Shown here piece by piece: positions 26,801 to 39,305 of a stretch of 64,000 bases of DNA. The notes under the pieces are model-generated. The model did no database searches, was not told the origin of the DNA, and was given only the letters and a program-made list of their open reading frames with translations. The stretch's first letter is position 1. Every line of letters begins with the position of its first letter. The stretch comes from Aphelocoma coerulescens (lineage: Eukaryota; Chordata; Aves; Passeriformes; Corvidae): NCBI RefSeq assembly GCF_041296385.1, contig NC_091013.1, forward strand, positions 8,198,001 to 8,262,000, read 5' to 3'. The position numbers and the translations under genes were made by a program.

Positions 26801-29800
26801 TAGGGTGGGTGGAGAATATCACTGTTTTTAAAGCAAACTCACTACAAATCAGAACAAAAAATAAAATAGAATTGTTTCTGCAGAACTAGAAATTCTGTAC
26901 TTCTGCAACACTGAAGCAATATAAACATGGAATATATAGACAGAAATATGTAAATACACTAGCAAATGTTGCAATAGAAGAATCCAGATCTAAGTGAGGA
27001 AATCAGAATGAAATGTTTTGACTTGAAATAAATGAAACAATTTGACATCATCACAGTGAAATGAGAAAGTCAAAAGACAATTGTTTCTCATTTTCCCATT
27101 TTAAATTTTGATAGGTTTCCAAAAAATAATTGCTTTTTGACAAAAACACTTTTACAAAGAGAAGACCACTCCACTGATTCTTTTTGGTCAATCTGCTCTA
27201 CTAAAAGCTTCCCACAACAATACCCTATGAGGCAAATCTTTGCCTTTTTCTGCACTTGAGCACTTCCCTGGTAGCTGCTCCTTGCCTTGAATTCTTTGTC
27301 TGCTTCTGTAGCACCAACTCTTCCCTGCTCATCTCTTTCAAGTTAAAGAGCCCCATACAACTGAAGTCATCACACTACCATGGATTATGATAGATCTCAT
27401 ATATTCTAATATAAAAATTCAGCTGGGGCAGTTAAAGCTAAAGGAGGTGCTTATTTTTTATTCCTGGATTCACATCAGGTGTCTCAGTGAAACACTGGTT
27501 CCACTCTCAGCTCCCCTGAACGGCTCCATGTCCTCTCTCCTGTCGTTAAAAGAGATGTGCTGTTCTCCTCCTCCAGTAAGTAGCTATAAGGACTCCACTG
27601 ACATGGCTTTCACTACTTGACTATCCACAACAATAAAGATGAAAAATCAAAGGAGATCATTTGGAAATAAGGGAAGATGAGTCGGGCCACAAGCAGAGCT
27701 GGAACAGCTCAGTGTAAACCCAGGATCGCCCAAGGACCACCTGAGAAGTTCCGGGCTTTGTGAAGGCTCGATTGGAGACCAATCCTAAATGATCAGGAAC
27801 TGTAAGAAGTACTTGGTGGACAGTGTTTTCCCTTGGAAGAGGAAAGGAGAGCTGTTCTCCTTATTGTCTGAAGGAGACACTGCAGCTGCAGTGGGGCTGC
27901 AGCTGTTCCTGCTGATGGAAGGCACCAACGCATTTTTCACAGCGTGCACGTGCCCCAGCCAACTCCCCACTGAGAAAACCCTTCCAGTCTCCCTAATTCC
28001 TTCTTGCAGCTCCCACAGAACTTGTCATTTTTCACTGCCTCTCCACAACTGTTGTGCAGCATCATTCTGTGCTTCCAAACACCTGACACGTCATCTCTGT
28101 GATGGATGAAAGGATTCATACCAATTATTATGTGGCCTCTTGGAGGCTCCAAAACTAAAGGCTGTGTAACTCGGAAATTGTAAAGCACAGTCTAATTTCC
28201 TGGAAATTCATGTAAAAATTAATGCATTCTGAAGCTGAATTCTGAAAGCAAGTGGAGCTTGACTCTTCAGGGTGACTCAAACCCATATTTCTGCTTCTTC
28301 CACAGAACATTGCAAAGCTCCCCTGGTTTGAAGCATTCAGTCTCTGCTGCCTTTTACTCCCCTGGCACCTGTCAGGTCACAATGCAAAGTGCCATGGGGC
28401 AGTTTTACATCACCTGGAAGGAAAATTCCAGCTTCGGGGAAGAAGAAACATTTTCCTGTCTCCTCCATCCAACTGCCTGGGTGTGCTGTGAAGCACAAGA
28501 CAGTAGGAGCACAAAGTGGGCACTACAGCTGTGCAGCTTCAATGTTTGCTGACACTGATGAGGCTTCTGCTCTTAAAAGGCAGCCATTCCTTTTTGCAAT
28601 TTTTCTTTTAGGAACAGCTTGGCTCTTACAAAACCTCAAAGGTCTCTGAAAAGGGGAAGGGCTAAAGGAAAAAGAAAAGGAGAGAAAGAACTGATTATGA
28701 GGGAGAGAAGTGAAATAACAGGAAGGAATGTGAGGATCACAGGATTAGACATGTCTGGAGAGAGAGCTGGATGGAAGGGACATCAAGCAGAACACCCTCA
28801 GTAACAGCTATCATACCATGATGGCATTTGAGGTGCTAGTGGGTCTTCTTCCAGCAATATAAGAGGATGATAACACAGGCAGACTTCCTTCAGCTTCTGG
28901 GTTTTACCATCAAACTTCCCACACTGGAGTGGTGACAAGAAGTTTCCCTCAACATTTTGAGTTGATTACAATCTCTGAAGCTTCATATTAAAGCTTTACC
29001 CTGAGACCTGAAGGAAGCACATGAATTCAGAAGCTGGAGCTGTAAGAAGCACAGCACTTACTGCAAAGCTTGTAATAAAAAATGCCCCTGGAAATAGTAG
29101 CAACCTTCCAGGTGCTGGTTAATCTTTGGGCTGCTTGGCATATAGGGTGAGAAGGACCTAAAGGGCACAAAAGGTTTGCAAGCTGAAAAAAGGGCCGGAA
29201 ATCAGGGTTGGTTTAATAATTGTTTCCCTGCTTTCTTATGATGGTTTTAGAAAGAAATGCATGTACCACACAATCTCAAAATCTAAATTGAAAGAGCTTT
29301 GTGACCTTCTTTTCATTTTCCTTTTCCTTTCTTTTCAGGTGTACAATATGTGCAGCACTGAATTTTGCATTAATGTATATAGTGAGAAATTGCTTACTTG
29401 AATATAGAGTGTAAACAAGAGCAGGATTTGACCAGCAGATAGATTTGCAAAATCTATCATTTTTATGTAAATGACTGTAAAGTTACCTTTGTACGGAGCA
29501 CTGCATTTTGACACAGTATCCTTTGTCTAGTGCAGAAAAACCCAACAAACAATGCCACACACAGCATATACTTTTTCAAACTATTGCTGACAAGCTCTTT
29601 CATTTGGCATAGTATACAGCTTTAGGCTGTATTACATGTTATATAGTAATAATCAGTAACATTACATTTTTTTGATTGAATCCATTTTTTACCACACAAA
29701 CCCATTAACACAGCTGTTTTGTGTGTGTGCATGTGTGTGCCTGTGAATTTCCCTCATAAACCCACTCCAAACTGATCAAATAAAGCATAACAACAGTAAG

Positions 29801-32800
29801 TTTCTGGATTAAGACTCAAGTTTTGTCCAGTTCAGGAGTACTTTTTTCCCACTAAAAACTGTGGGATTGACTTTCCTTTGCTCAGTCCATGTCTATATTA
29901 TTGCAGATCTGTTACTTCATTGAAGACACTGTAATGGATACCAGAAAACATGAGACTGAAATCAAGTCCAAAGGTTGTGTCATTAAAATACTGACATAAC
30001 TCACATGGCAGGAGTGAAAACACACATATGAAGGTGGCCAAAATTGGGGATTTGTAAAGTCAGACCAGCTGACTTTAAGATTTCCACCAAGCAACAGAGA
30101 AACCAACTGCTGTAGTACTAACAGTGCCTGCAGAGTTAACTCTGAATAAATGGCAAGCAGAAGGAGGGCACCAAGAGTGGTCCAACTTAACTGCCCAGCT
30201 GTGCCCAGGCATATACAAACAGCAAGCTACCTTCAGACTACCTTCCAGATGAATAAATTAAATGAATCACTAAGTATTGTCCAAATTTTTCCAAGACCCC
30301 AAACACAAGATGATCCCCATATAGCTGAAGGAGATCCCACATTTCTTGGGGGTTGCCATGCAGACAGCAACACAGCACCTGGTGGGTTTGGCAGATCTGG
30401 AACTGCAGTGGAGCAAGTGCACAGGTGCCTGCTGAAGTGACCTGCATAAAATTATCCCATAAGCCTGGCAAAAGCCAGTGTATCTCCATGACATTTTCAC
30501 TAGATCTTAGCAAAAGGTCTAGAGGTCCAAGCTCTGGGTTGGCCTCCAGTTTTATGAGGCCTAGACAGTGCATTTTTTCTGCTTATGCAGGATCCTTTTA
30601 TAAACATCTTTCTTTTTCCTCTTTCAAATGAATCATGTCCTTCTTTAAACGTTACAAAAGAAATAAAAGAAAAAGCAGGAAAACACACAAGGTTCTGCAT
30701 AATGTGTATAAGAAACGAGTGTTTATCACTGCATGAATACCTAATTAGACCAGACATGTAGCTCAACATCAAAATAGCAAAACCACGGGTTAAAGCATGC
30801 AGCATTCTATGGTTAGCACTGCAAAGATACAGACAAGAATGTGGAAGGAAAACTCTGTGAAGTAAGAACCATTAGGCAGGCAAGTAAAAAATCCTGCAGA
30901 GATGAAGGCATGTCTTAGCTGGGCTGACACTCTAATCTCTTCACTGCAGTCCTTCTTGTTCTCCACCCATTCCCAGCCGTGCACTTATTCTCTGTCCTCA
31001 AAGGGATGTAGGCCTCCAAGCTGAAAAGACATCTGCCTGCCTTTGAATTGAATTGAGTGTGTGGGCATAAGGTGTACTTGAGGCAGACCCCTTGGGATAA
31101 ATGCTGACCTGGTTTGTTTGCTCAGACCTGGAATCACACTGAGGTGGTTGCTCTTCCTCCAGCCCCAGCTGGCCTGTGCTGATTAGTGTGGAGCTTGGGA
31201 ATAGGAACCCTGTGATTGCCAGCATTTGTCCATACACCTACAAGGACAGGCTGCTCTGCACAAAGACTCTCTGTGTACATTTGGTTTTGGGTAAAATTTA
31301 GAGCAGCACATGGAAAAACACACACAAAACCCCTTGTTCTCACTGACCATGGGCTTGGACTTTACGTGTCCTGTGATTTATTCTTCCAAGCAGTTAGAAC
31401 AGGAGCCTCTGCCCAAGTCCAAACATCAGATTAACCTTAAAAGCATTACCTGAGAGAGCATGAGGGTAACAGAGATCTCATGGTGTAGTAAAGAGTGTCA
31501 TTGTGTAAGAAGATGTGTACAACCTTAGTACAGCACATATTTTGTGCATCATGCTGCTTATAAGAAAGCTTCACCTGGAAAAAACATCCAAAATTTTCTG
31601 TCTCCTTCAAGTCCCATTCCCAATGGGCACTATTCAGGCTCCATTGCTTTTTTAGCACTCCACCAACAGATACAAGCTAATGAGAAAGATTTCAGAAGAG
31701 GTCCAACCATCCCTGCCATGTCCTTAATTCTTTCCTCCAAAAACCTTCCCTTCTTACCTGCCTCAAATTTCAGGTGTCCATTTCTTCTCTCCTGTTCAGG
31801 AAAAATAGCAAACCATTCACCAGTATCTTCTTGCAATATAGTTCCCTTCTTTTGTGCAAAAACTTTCTTCCTCATCCTACTTTCTACTATTCACTTCACA
31901 CTCAGTTGATCCCTTCAAAACTCAGATGATCCCTTCCTGTGCTTCTGGAGTATCTCTCACCCCAGAGGCAACTGCAGTTTATTCCTCTCTCATGATGCCT
32001 GGGGATCTGACTCATCATTTTTGCAACTGCTTCTTTGCATCAAAGCCTCATCTAATGCTTGATCTCTCTGCATGAAAAAGCATGGTTAGAAGAGATATGA
32101 CTATCTAGAAAGTCCTGGAGATAACAAAAAAATGGAGACAGGTTAAGGCCCTCCATCCACTGCTTTTACCTTTTTTTTTTGAGTGACCTGGGATGGCCTA
32201 TCCTGAGCAAGAACAGCAGCTTGGAACAGAACCTGCCTCGCATTACAAGGTGCTGCAATCTGCTGCAGGCTTTTCAGCTGGTGAGGTGCATGCCATGCAT
32301 TCTGCAACGCCTCCTCCTTGACTGTGACAGGGACACACACCTTTTCTCTGCCTTCTGCCATCCTGCAGCTGGTCTGAAGCTGCTCCTGAGCAGTACCCAC
32401 CTGAGCTGTCCCATCATTAAGATGGCTCAAAGAACAAAACCTGATGTGAGCAAGGCTGGCAGGAGCTGAGCGTGCTGGCCCAGCTCCTCAGCTCTCACGC
32501 CAATTCACTGGTGGCTGTGCTGCGTGCATGTCAGTAGGAGATTAGCTGCCTTAGTCCACAATCCAGTTTTGTGCTTCTCAGGGAAGCGTATTCTAACATT
32601 CCTCTCTTTTAAAGACCAATCTGGGCACATGCTGGATGTGGGTGCCCCCCTCCCCATGTTTAATTCTGCTTTCTGAACTGTGCATTTCGAATGATTCTGC
32701 AGAGTGCCGCGTGCAATTAGAGACAGTCCCACCGGGCAGAGGTGCAGGCTGCATCCTGAGATATTCCTCTGCTGTGGGAAATAAACAACAGCATCGGAGA

Positions 32801-32879
32801 CTATTCCTCTGCCAAATAATTTTAGCATTTCACTGTCACACAGCATGTGGCCTGGGTGAGGAGGGAACACCACCAGAGG
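23851..32879. other. unique noncoding DNA
   Basis: No gene is recognised. Open frames up to 122 codons (31,544-31,909 plus; 32,505-32,873 minus) lack domains. Splice-acceptor-like pyrimidine tracts occur, for example ending at 28,304 and 29,338, but neither is followed by an open frame with a convincing donor. A short (CA)-rich patch lies near 25,748-25,765. No transposon match was found in these 9 kb. Confidence 0.5.
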
Positions 32880-33070
32880 TGCTCTGCTCCAACCTCAGGA
32901 GGCTGTTATTTTAAAATGCACCAGACAATTAATTAATTTTCCTTTAAAAAATGTGGCAAAAATGTAGTTGGAGGCATTACACCCTCATAACAAAGTCTCT
33001 ATTATAAATGAGCCTCTCCTTTTCAGACAGGCCTGTAATTAGATTGCCTGTGGTGATGATGAATGGCCAA
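32880..33070. promoter_or_regulatory. possible conserved noncoding element (homeodomain-type motifs)
   Basis: AT-rich DNA sits here beside GC-richer DNA and carries several TAATTA/ATTAATT cores (32,928-32,938; near 33,040). The words are unbroken by simple repeats, which is the usual look of vertebrate developmental enhancers. This is pattern impression only. Conservation cannot be judged from one sequence. Confidence 0.25.
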
Positions 33071-33159
33071 GGTGAATTCATTTCAGGGGAAGCACACGGC
33101 AGCAGCCCACATCCAAAAGGCAGGAAAGGGCTACCTGCAGCCACCCCTCAGGCTCCCAC

Positions 33160-33600
33160 AGCTGTCCTCCTTGCTCGGGGAGCCACACAGCCTCCACTAT
33201 GGAAAAGTCATGGCCATTCCCTTCCCCTCCTGACTCTCACCAGCTTAGCAGCAGCGTGGGGCTGGATGTAGCCTCTGGGGCACCATCTATCACCAGCCGG
33301 GCATGGAACAAGGGTTGGAACTGGGGGCTGAGGTGCAGCCACTGCAGCCGTGACAGGATCCCCTGCCCATCCCCCAGCAACCCTCAGCTCCTCTGGCCCC
33401 AGATCCACTTTGGTAGGGCCAGGACCACTGGGAAACTCTGGCGATGGTCCGAGGGCCGCAGTGCAGTCACACGGCCCTCCCTGCCTTCACAACGAGTGCC
33501 AGCCCCGAGCATCTCCGGGCAGCTTTATGACTGTGATTAATGCTGGGATGACGAATCTCCCCCTCCCCGTCCTCCCTTGCCTGCTCCACAATAAATGCCA
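33160..33600. other. weak CpG-rich block
   Basis: About fourteen CpGs in roughly 400 bp and a high GC content stand out from the flanks, though well short of the density at 806-1,186. Open frames of 66-113 codons overlap on both strands, as GC-rich DNA allows by chance. It could be a minor CpG island, an exon of a noncoding RNA or a locally GC-rich segment. No protein family is recognised. Confidence 0.3.
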
Positions 33601-34379
33601 TTCCAGAGGCAGGGCTGTGGGAGAGCACTGTGCCCCAGTGACCAGGGAATGCTCTCCTTAAGGTCTGGCTTTAAACACTTTTGCTGTGAAGAAGGAGAAG
33701 CTCGCTGGTGTGTCGTAGTGCTCATGGCTGCGTTTCAAAGGCAGCATTTTGCAGGATGCAGCAGCTACCTGGAGAGACGTAGCTCACACTGGGCTCAGTC
33801 CCAGCCAGGAATCACCCCCTGCTAGGAGATGTTTGCTGTTCACAGAGGCCGTCATCATTTGGCTCACCAAGACAAACAGCTTGAGCTTTGCACTGTTTCA
33901 GAAGTCTCTGCTTTCTCAAAATGATGACTTATTTTTTCCTTTCCCTCAACTTTACTGTCAGTCATTATGCAGCAGCCCATGCCTGGAAATGAAGAGCTCC
34001 ATCCAGAAGTAAAAGCTGCTATAAAAAGAAGAAACTGTCCCCAGGACAGATCCATTTCAGTAAATGGTGAAGGTGATGTGAAATGAAAGTTGTGCTGAAA
34101 TCATTAGCTCCAAGAACATTGAAAGGACAGAAGAGGTATAAGCTGAAACGTAAGAATTATAAGCTCCGTTGTCATTTACAGTTACAAAAACTCTTGCCTG
34201 GACAAAATCATTGGCAGAATGAGGCAGGTGATGGCTGTAACAGCAGCACATTTCTGCTCTGTGGGCTTTTTCCTTGGCATTAATAAAAATAGTCTACTTG
34301 GAGGATGAAACAGCCACTTGCCAGAAGGCCTCTGGCTCCCCACACAGCACTGTTTGGTGAGTTGTGGATGCTAAACCTT

Positions 34380-34570
34380 AGGAAGGAACACTTGATTGAG
34401 AAATTGCAGGCCTCACTAACGCACAGTCTGATCCACTTTAACCACGTTTTCATGGGCCTCCCCTTCCTTCTCTGGCCCTGAACACTTTCTGAACAACCCT
34501 AAAACTCGCAGCATCAATTAATGCAAATGTGACAGGCTTCTCTGATATGTAGGGTAAGGAATCTTTCAGC
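34380..34570. promoter_or_regulatory. possible conserved noncoding element with POU octamer
   Basis: An exact ATGCAAAT octamer (34,521-34,528) directly follows CATCAATTA, giving a compact homeodomain plus POU-like composite. CpGs remain in AT-rich surroundings (near 34,405, 34,445 and 34,507). Short motifs like these occur by chance several times in 64 kb, so the call is weak. Confidence 0.22.
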
Positions 34571-37500
34571 CTCATTAGAGAAGGGAAGGGCTTTCCATCC
34601 ATCTCCTGATTTTGATGGAAATGGTATACAACATGTTTTATCTCTGTGAAACAATAAGAGCGAAGGGGCTGTGAGCCAGGGCCGCCAGCTAAGAGTTGAA
34701 GATGAAATTTAATTGGTTAGTAACAAAATTTTACTGCTGAGACAGCTTGTTTACATCTATTTAATGTCATTGCTTCCTGAATTTGTCTATCAGGGAGTGC
34801 TGCCTGACTGCTTCAGCCAGATAACAAACTGGTTCGTGCCGCTTCCAGATTTATCTTCTCTTCTGGCCACCAACAGCCGCTTTTCAGTGTTTCAGTCTCT
34901 GTCTGGTAGGGTCCTTTCCCACTGAGCTGCACCGGGGTGCCTTCTGTACCTGCTTATACTGTGGCTTTTCACCTGCTGGTACTGCTGTTTTAATCCCATC
35001 CCTTATCTCAGTCCTGGTTCTGTGCCTTTTGTTTGCCATCCCATAGCCCTTTGCCACTTTACACTTCCATGTTTCCCAGACCTGATCCTTACAACCCCTG
35101 AAAAGTGTATTTTATTTAAGTGAGACATTCAGCTCTAACGCTAAACTGTGCAAGGACTTGGGAACTGGATCTTGGGAGCATGGAGTTACTGAGTGAGCTC
35201 CTACTTTGCAGGACTGAGCCTATAATGCACTCCAATTTTCCTTTGCTTTAGTTTGAGCTGTGGCTGCTAGCTCCTCAGCTTGCCTTTAAAAGGCAAGAGG
35301 ATGGGGAAGTGCATTTGTGCAGCTTGCTGCGTCTGTGGCACAATGCTGCACGCTGCAGGCAGACTCAGAGCCCCCACACAGCAGTCTCTGACCCAGCCCT
35401 CTTCAGCTGGTGACAGTGTTTGCAGACCTCACAGTTCAAGCACAAGAGGGAAAAGGAACTCAGGTTTAGGGTAGCTGAGAGCAGAATGCACCTCTCTGTG
35501 TGCAGATGCCCTGAAAGGACTGATGGATTCTAAAGCGCCGTAATTGGGCCCATTGACATTCAGGTGATGTGCCAACAAAGAGCAGCCTGCACATCCAGGA
35601 GGGCACACCGAGATTGGCTCCACAGTTCAAGGGGGAAAAATATGAGACAATGTCACTGAAGTGCTGTTGTAGGAAAGCTGAAGGCAATGGTCTGCTACTC
35701 CACCTATATGGCTTTAGGACCATGACAATATTCTTTACAAATGGCTCTTGTTTCTGTTGCATTGCAAAAGCAGGGAGGCAGCAGTAAGGTGTTTCTCTTG
35801 AAGTGGGAGGCAATTGTTTATGAAAAGATGCTACAGGAACAGTCAGATATACATGAAAAAAACTGGCATAGCACGGTTTTCATTTTAAAGCTCAACAAAA
35901 AGCAATGGAGTGATTCTTTAGTTAGCTTTGTACCTGGGTGAATCCCAAATTTCACTGTCTGGGTCTTGTTGGGAGGATTATTTGGCCAATGGAAATAATC
36001 CTGAGCACTTCCAAATTCTTCAGCTAAATTCTGAGGAAGTTGAATCAGGATAAAATGTCTTGTTACAGAAATAGGGGCTGGCATGGAAGGGGGATTCCAG
36101 CCCTCTGAGTACTGCCATACACGTTTGTCATATTCAGGGTATCTGTTTCCCTTAGACCGAGTCAGAGTTATTACATAAGGTTTAACTATTACTTACACGA
36201 ACTTCTGAGGGTAATCTACTGCATGGTTGCAAAATAACCAGTGTTGCAGAGACCCTGAAGCTCAGCTTCTTCTCTGAGAAGTCCTCAAACCCAAGCCACA
36301 AGAGGTGTAGAGTTTTGGACTGCAATGTGTAACATGAGTGATAATAAAGATGTTGTCAGGAGGTGTTAGTAGGCTAAAGGAAATTAAGAACATTGCTCCT
36401 GGAAACAGAGAAAGAGGAGCTCATTAAAATGGATCCTGTTGAAAGGAGGCTTTGGGAAAAAGAGCACACCTTTTCAGAAGTCATAAGAATACTTATGAGA
36501 GCCACTTATCTTCCGTATGTATCATTAACTGGTGTTTGGGATTTTGAAGCAGCATGGATGCAAAGCCTCAGAGCCTCTCAGACTTTCAGAAGATGACACT
36601 GGAGAGGAACTCCGCAGCCTAACAGAAATGGTGACATCAGATCATCACTTCTGTGGGTGAAGAACAGCAGGTGCACAGCTCCACCACAGGAGATATTTGA
36701 TACCATTCCTCTGGAACCACATTTTTTAGGTGTGACCTAAAACTTAGACCAAACCTGTGCTGCCATGGGACTCAGGAGAGACACTGCAATTACCTACCTG
36801 TGACAGAACTTTTAAAGATGACCAGTTGGCTTTGATTTTAAGTGAATTGCAGGGTGTTCTTCCCCATCCCCTGGGACTCTCACACCCATGTGCTACCTCT
36901 ACAGAACAAGGCCTTTTTCCCCAGGGGAGTAGAAAAGAGAATACCCTTCACACAATTTTGCTTCGCCCATAAGGGCATCAGCCAGGCATGACGTATTCAT
37001 GGCAACTAACAAGGTTTGTAAATATACCATGTCTAGGAAGTCACTGGTGGCAGATGTTTTTTCTCCTTCACTGCACACAAGCCTTGTAAGCACGAGCACC
37101 CTTTCAGCATAGTAGCAAAGGAAAAAGACGGCAATGTCTTGCCTTGGAGAGAGAAAAGGCATTGTCTAGAGATGAGCAACCCGTGCTGGTGGGGGAGCTC
37201 ATTTGGAAAATTAAACATGACCTTTTAAGCAGAAAATGAATGGATGTAAAGCAGACAGCCCATCAGCTGTGTGAGACAAAAATGTTGCAATCTGGCTAAA
37301 AGCACCCTGTGCTTTTTTTAAACTCTAGATGCTATGAAAAGCCATGGGCACGTGATCTTGCCCAGTTCCTTTGAGTATTGATATATGCAACAAGAGAAGC
37401 AGCAGTGTCTAATAATAAACACAATGCATTCTCAGCACTTGATGGAGAAAATTTGGCCTTGGTGCAATAAATACACTTGCATGAGCCTGACTTTCTGCTG

Positions 37501-39240
37501 TCCCCACCCTGTAGGTACCTACATATCCTTGTGCCACTGGCTACAGCTCAGTCAGCTCTGGAATACCTCCTTGGATCCCTGGCAGGCTCCCCCCCAGACA
37601 AAGAGCCCAGGCTCCCACTGGAGACCAAGCTTCATTCCTGACTCCTGGCAAACCTTGGCTCCTTCCTGAGCTCAAGCTGGTATGTCACAAGAGCATAGTC
37701 AGGATGTGTGTGAGAAGCTCCCTGGCTCCTGGGGCCCATGCAGCCGTGGAAGATGAGTGAGCCCTCAGTGTCCCTTAAGAAGAGATTCTTGTAGAACAAG
37801 AGCCAGGGCTAAAGGAGACCCCAACATCTGCAGGGCATAAGAGGTGCACGGTCATTGTTGATTCCACTGAAGCACTTCAGGTGAAGAATGAACTGCAGAA
37901 GCCTCCTGCTGCATTGCAGAAGTCATGTCTGTCTTCTCCAAGGTTCCCATCCACATCACAGCCTCCACTGGCCTCTCCTTGGATGTGAGACAACCTTTAC
38001 CCCCGAGGGGAGGGGCTGCAAGTGAGCCAAAGCTGCCACACACTCTGTCTGTTTGGAGTTGCCTGCTGCCCTTTAGGTCTGCTGCTGCCTCTGTCTGTCA
38101 GGGCCATTCAGCTGCTGCATTTTGTCATAGTCTCAGCCTCTTGGCTCTCTGAGTAAGCAGTTGCCTGGAAATATCAAAAACCCCCAAACCGGAGGCATCT
38201 CATTCTGCCTCTGCCTCTCTTCCCAGACAACCTGTGAAAGAACACAACCTTGTGGCTATGCCTCCAGCACCTGAGAGCAGGGGACAGCACGCTGCTGTGC
38301 CTTCTGTCACAGCAACCCACAGCAAGCCTTTGATTTCAGGCTGCCCTCCTTTTTTAAAAGTGTGTTTCCTTCATCCAAAGCTGCATGGCTGGAGGAGCCC
38401 ATGCCCACGTTGACACTGGTTTGGAGACTCCATTCGTACCTTGGGTTTTGGTTTACTGTCACTCACCACCACTTTAAAGTGAAGACAAACCATTCAAGGA
38501 ATGCACAGGCTTGGTGCCCTCCTCTGTACAGCCTGTGTAACACTGGTTTCCAGGTTTCCAGGAAGAAGAGCACGTTGGGGAAGAAGAGCAGGAATGTGTC
38601 AAAGAGTCAGCCTTTCATGTCTGTGTTTACATAAATAGAAAAAATGTAAAATAATGTTTAAAACTCTCTTTAAAATACCAGGCATGCTCTTTCTGCTGAC
38701 CTTGCATGAAAATGATAATCAAAGAGCCTTTGTAGTTTACAGCCTTTTTCAGTTACAGTTCTCTCGTATGGAGATAAAATACTTGTTGGTACAGTGAGTG
38801 ACAGGGAGAGAAGTGATACTAACAGGCTTCCAATGATGTCATCCCAGGAGAAAAAAGGGAGAAAAAGAACCAGCTGAAAATTAAACACAATAACAGAAAC
38901 ATGTCTTTTCATATTAAAATGTTGAAAATATGGACACATAGAGCCATATCACTGCTGGATATAAGTCAGCATAACCCTGCTGACATCAGGGATGCTATAT
39001 GCCAGTTCACACTATCCAAAGAGCTTTTCCTTTAACTATGTTCTTCTTTTAGCCAGTGAATTCCCAAGTATAATTTCCAATCTGCAACTGGACCATGTGT
39101 GCAGGTTTACAGCAGTGATAAACCAAGGGACTGGGGGGATGGCTTCCTATTTGAGAAGACTCTGCTCAGCCGTGCCTGCCTACAGTGTGTCTCAAGAAAA
39201 CAGTAAAAATGTTTGTCATTTCAAGCAGTAATCCATTAGC
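34571..39240. other. unique noncoding DNA
   Basis: No gene is recognised. The frame 36,393-36,596 (67 codons) is rich in charged residues but has no acceptor-like tract upstream, and no family is recognised. Frames at 35,466-35,813 and 36,899-37,218 are on the minus strand and equally anonymous. Short imperfect tandem duplications occur near 38,545-38,590. Confidence 0.5.
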
Positions 39241-39305
39241 TGTGAGGTGGGTACACAGATATCACCCTTATCTGGCAGATAGGAAAACTGTATTCCTGCA
39301 GGATG
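39241..39305 (+). repeat. possible MIR/CORE-SINE relic
   Basis: TGAGGTGGGTAC, then ATCACCCTTATCTGGCAGAT and AGGAAAACTG, resemble the MIR core order of GAGGTAGGTAC, ATTATCCCCATTTTACAGAT and GAGGAAACTG. About two thirds of the bases agree. This is a weak but collinear match. Confidence 0.35.

Noticed and set aside
28285..28552. Good splice acceptor at 28,304 followed by an open frame
   Set aside because: No convincing donor in phase, and the reading frame has no coding character that I can defend.
29290..29410. Strong pyrimidine tract and CAG at 29,338
   Set aside because: The sequence after it soon meets stops in all frames. At most it is an acceptor of a noncoding exon.
36393..36596. Charged 67-codon frame that looks protein-like
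   Set aside because: No acceptor-like pyrimidine tract upstream, and no recognised homology. Kept only as a note.
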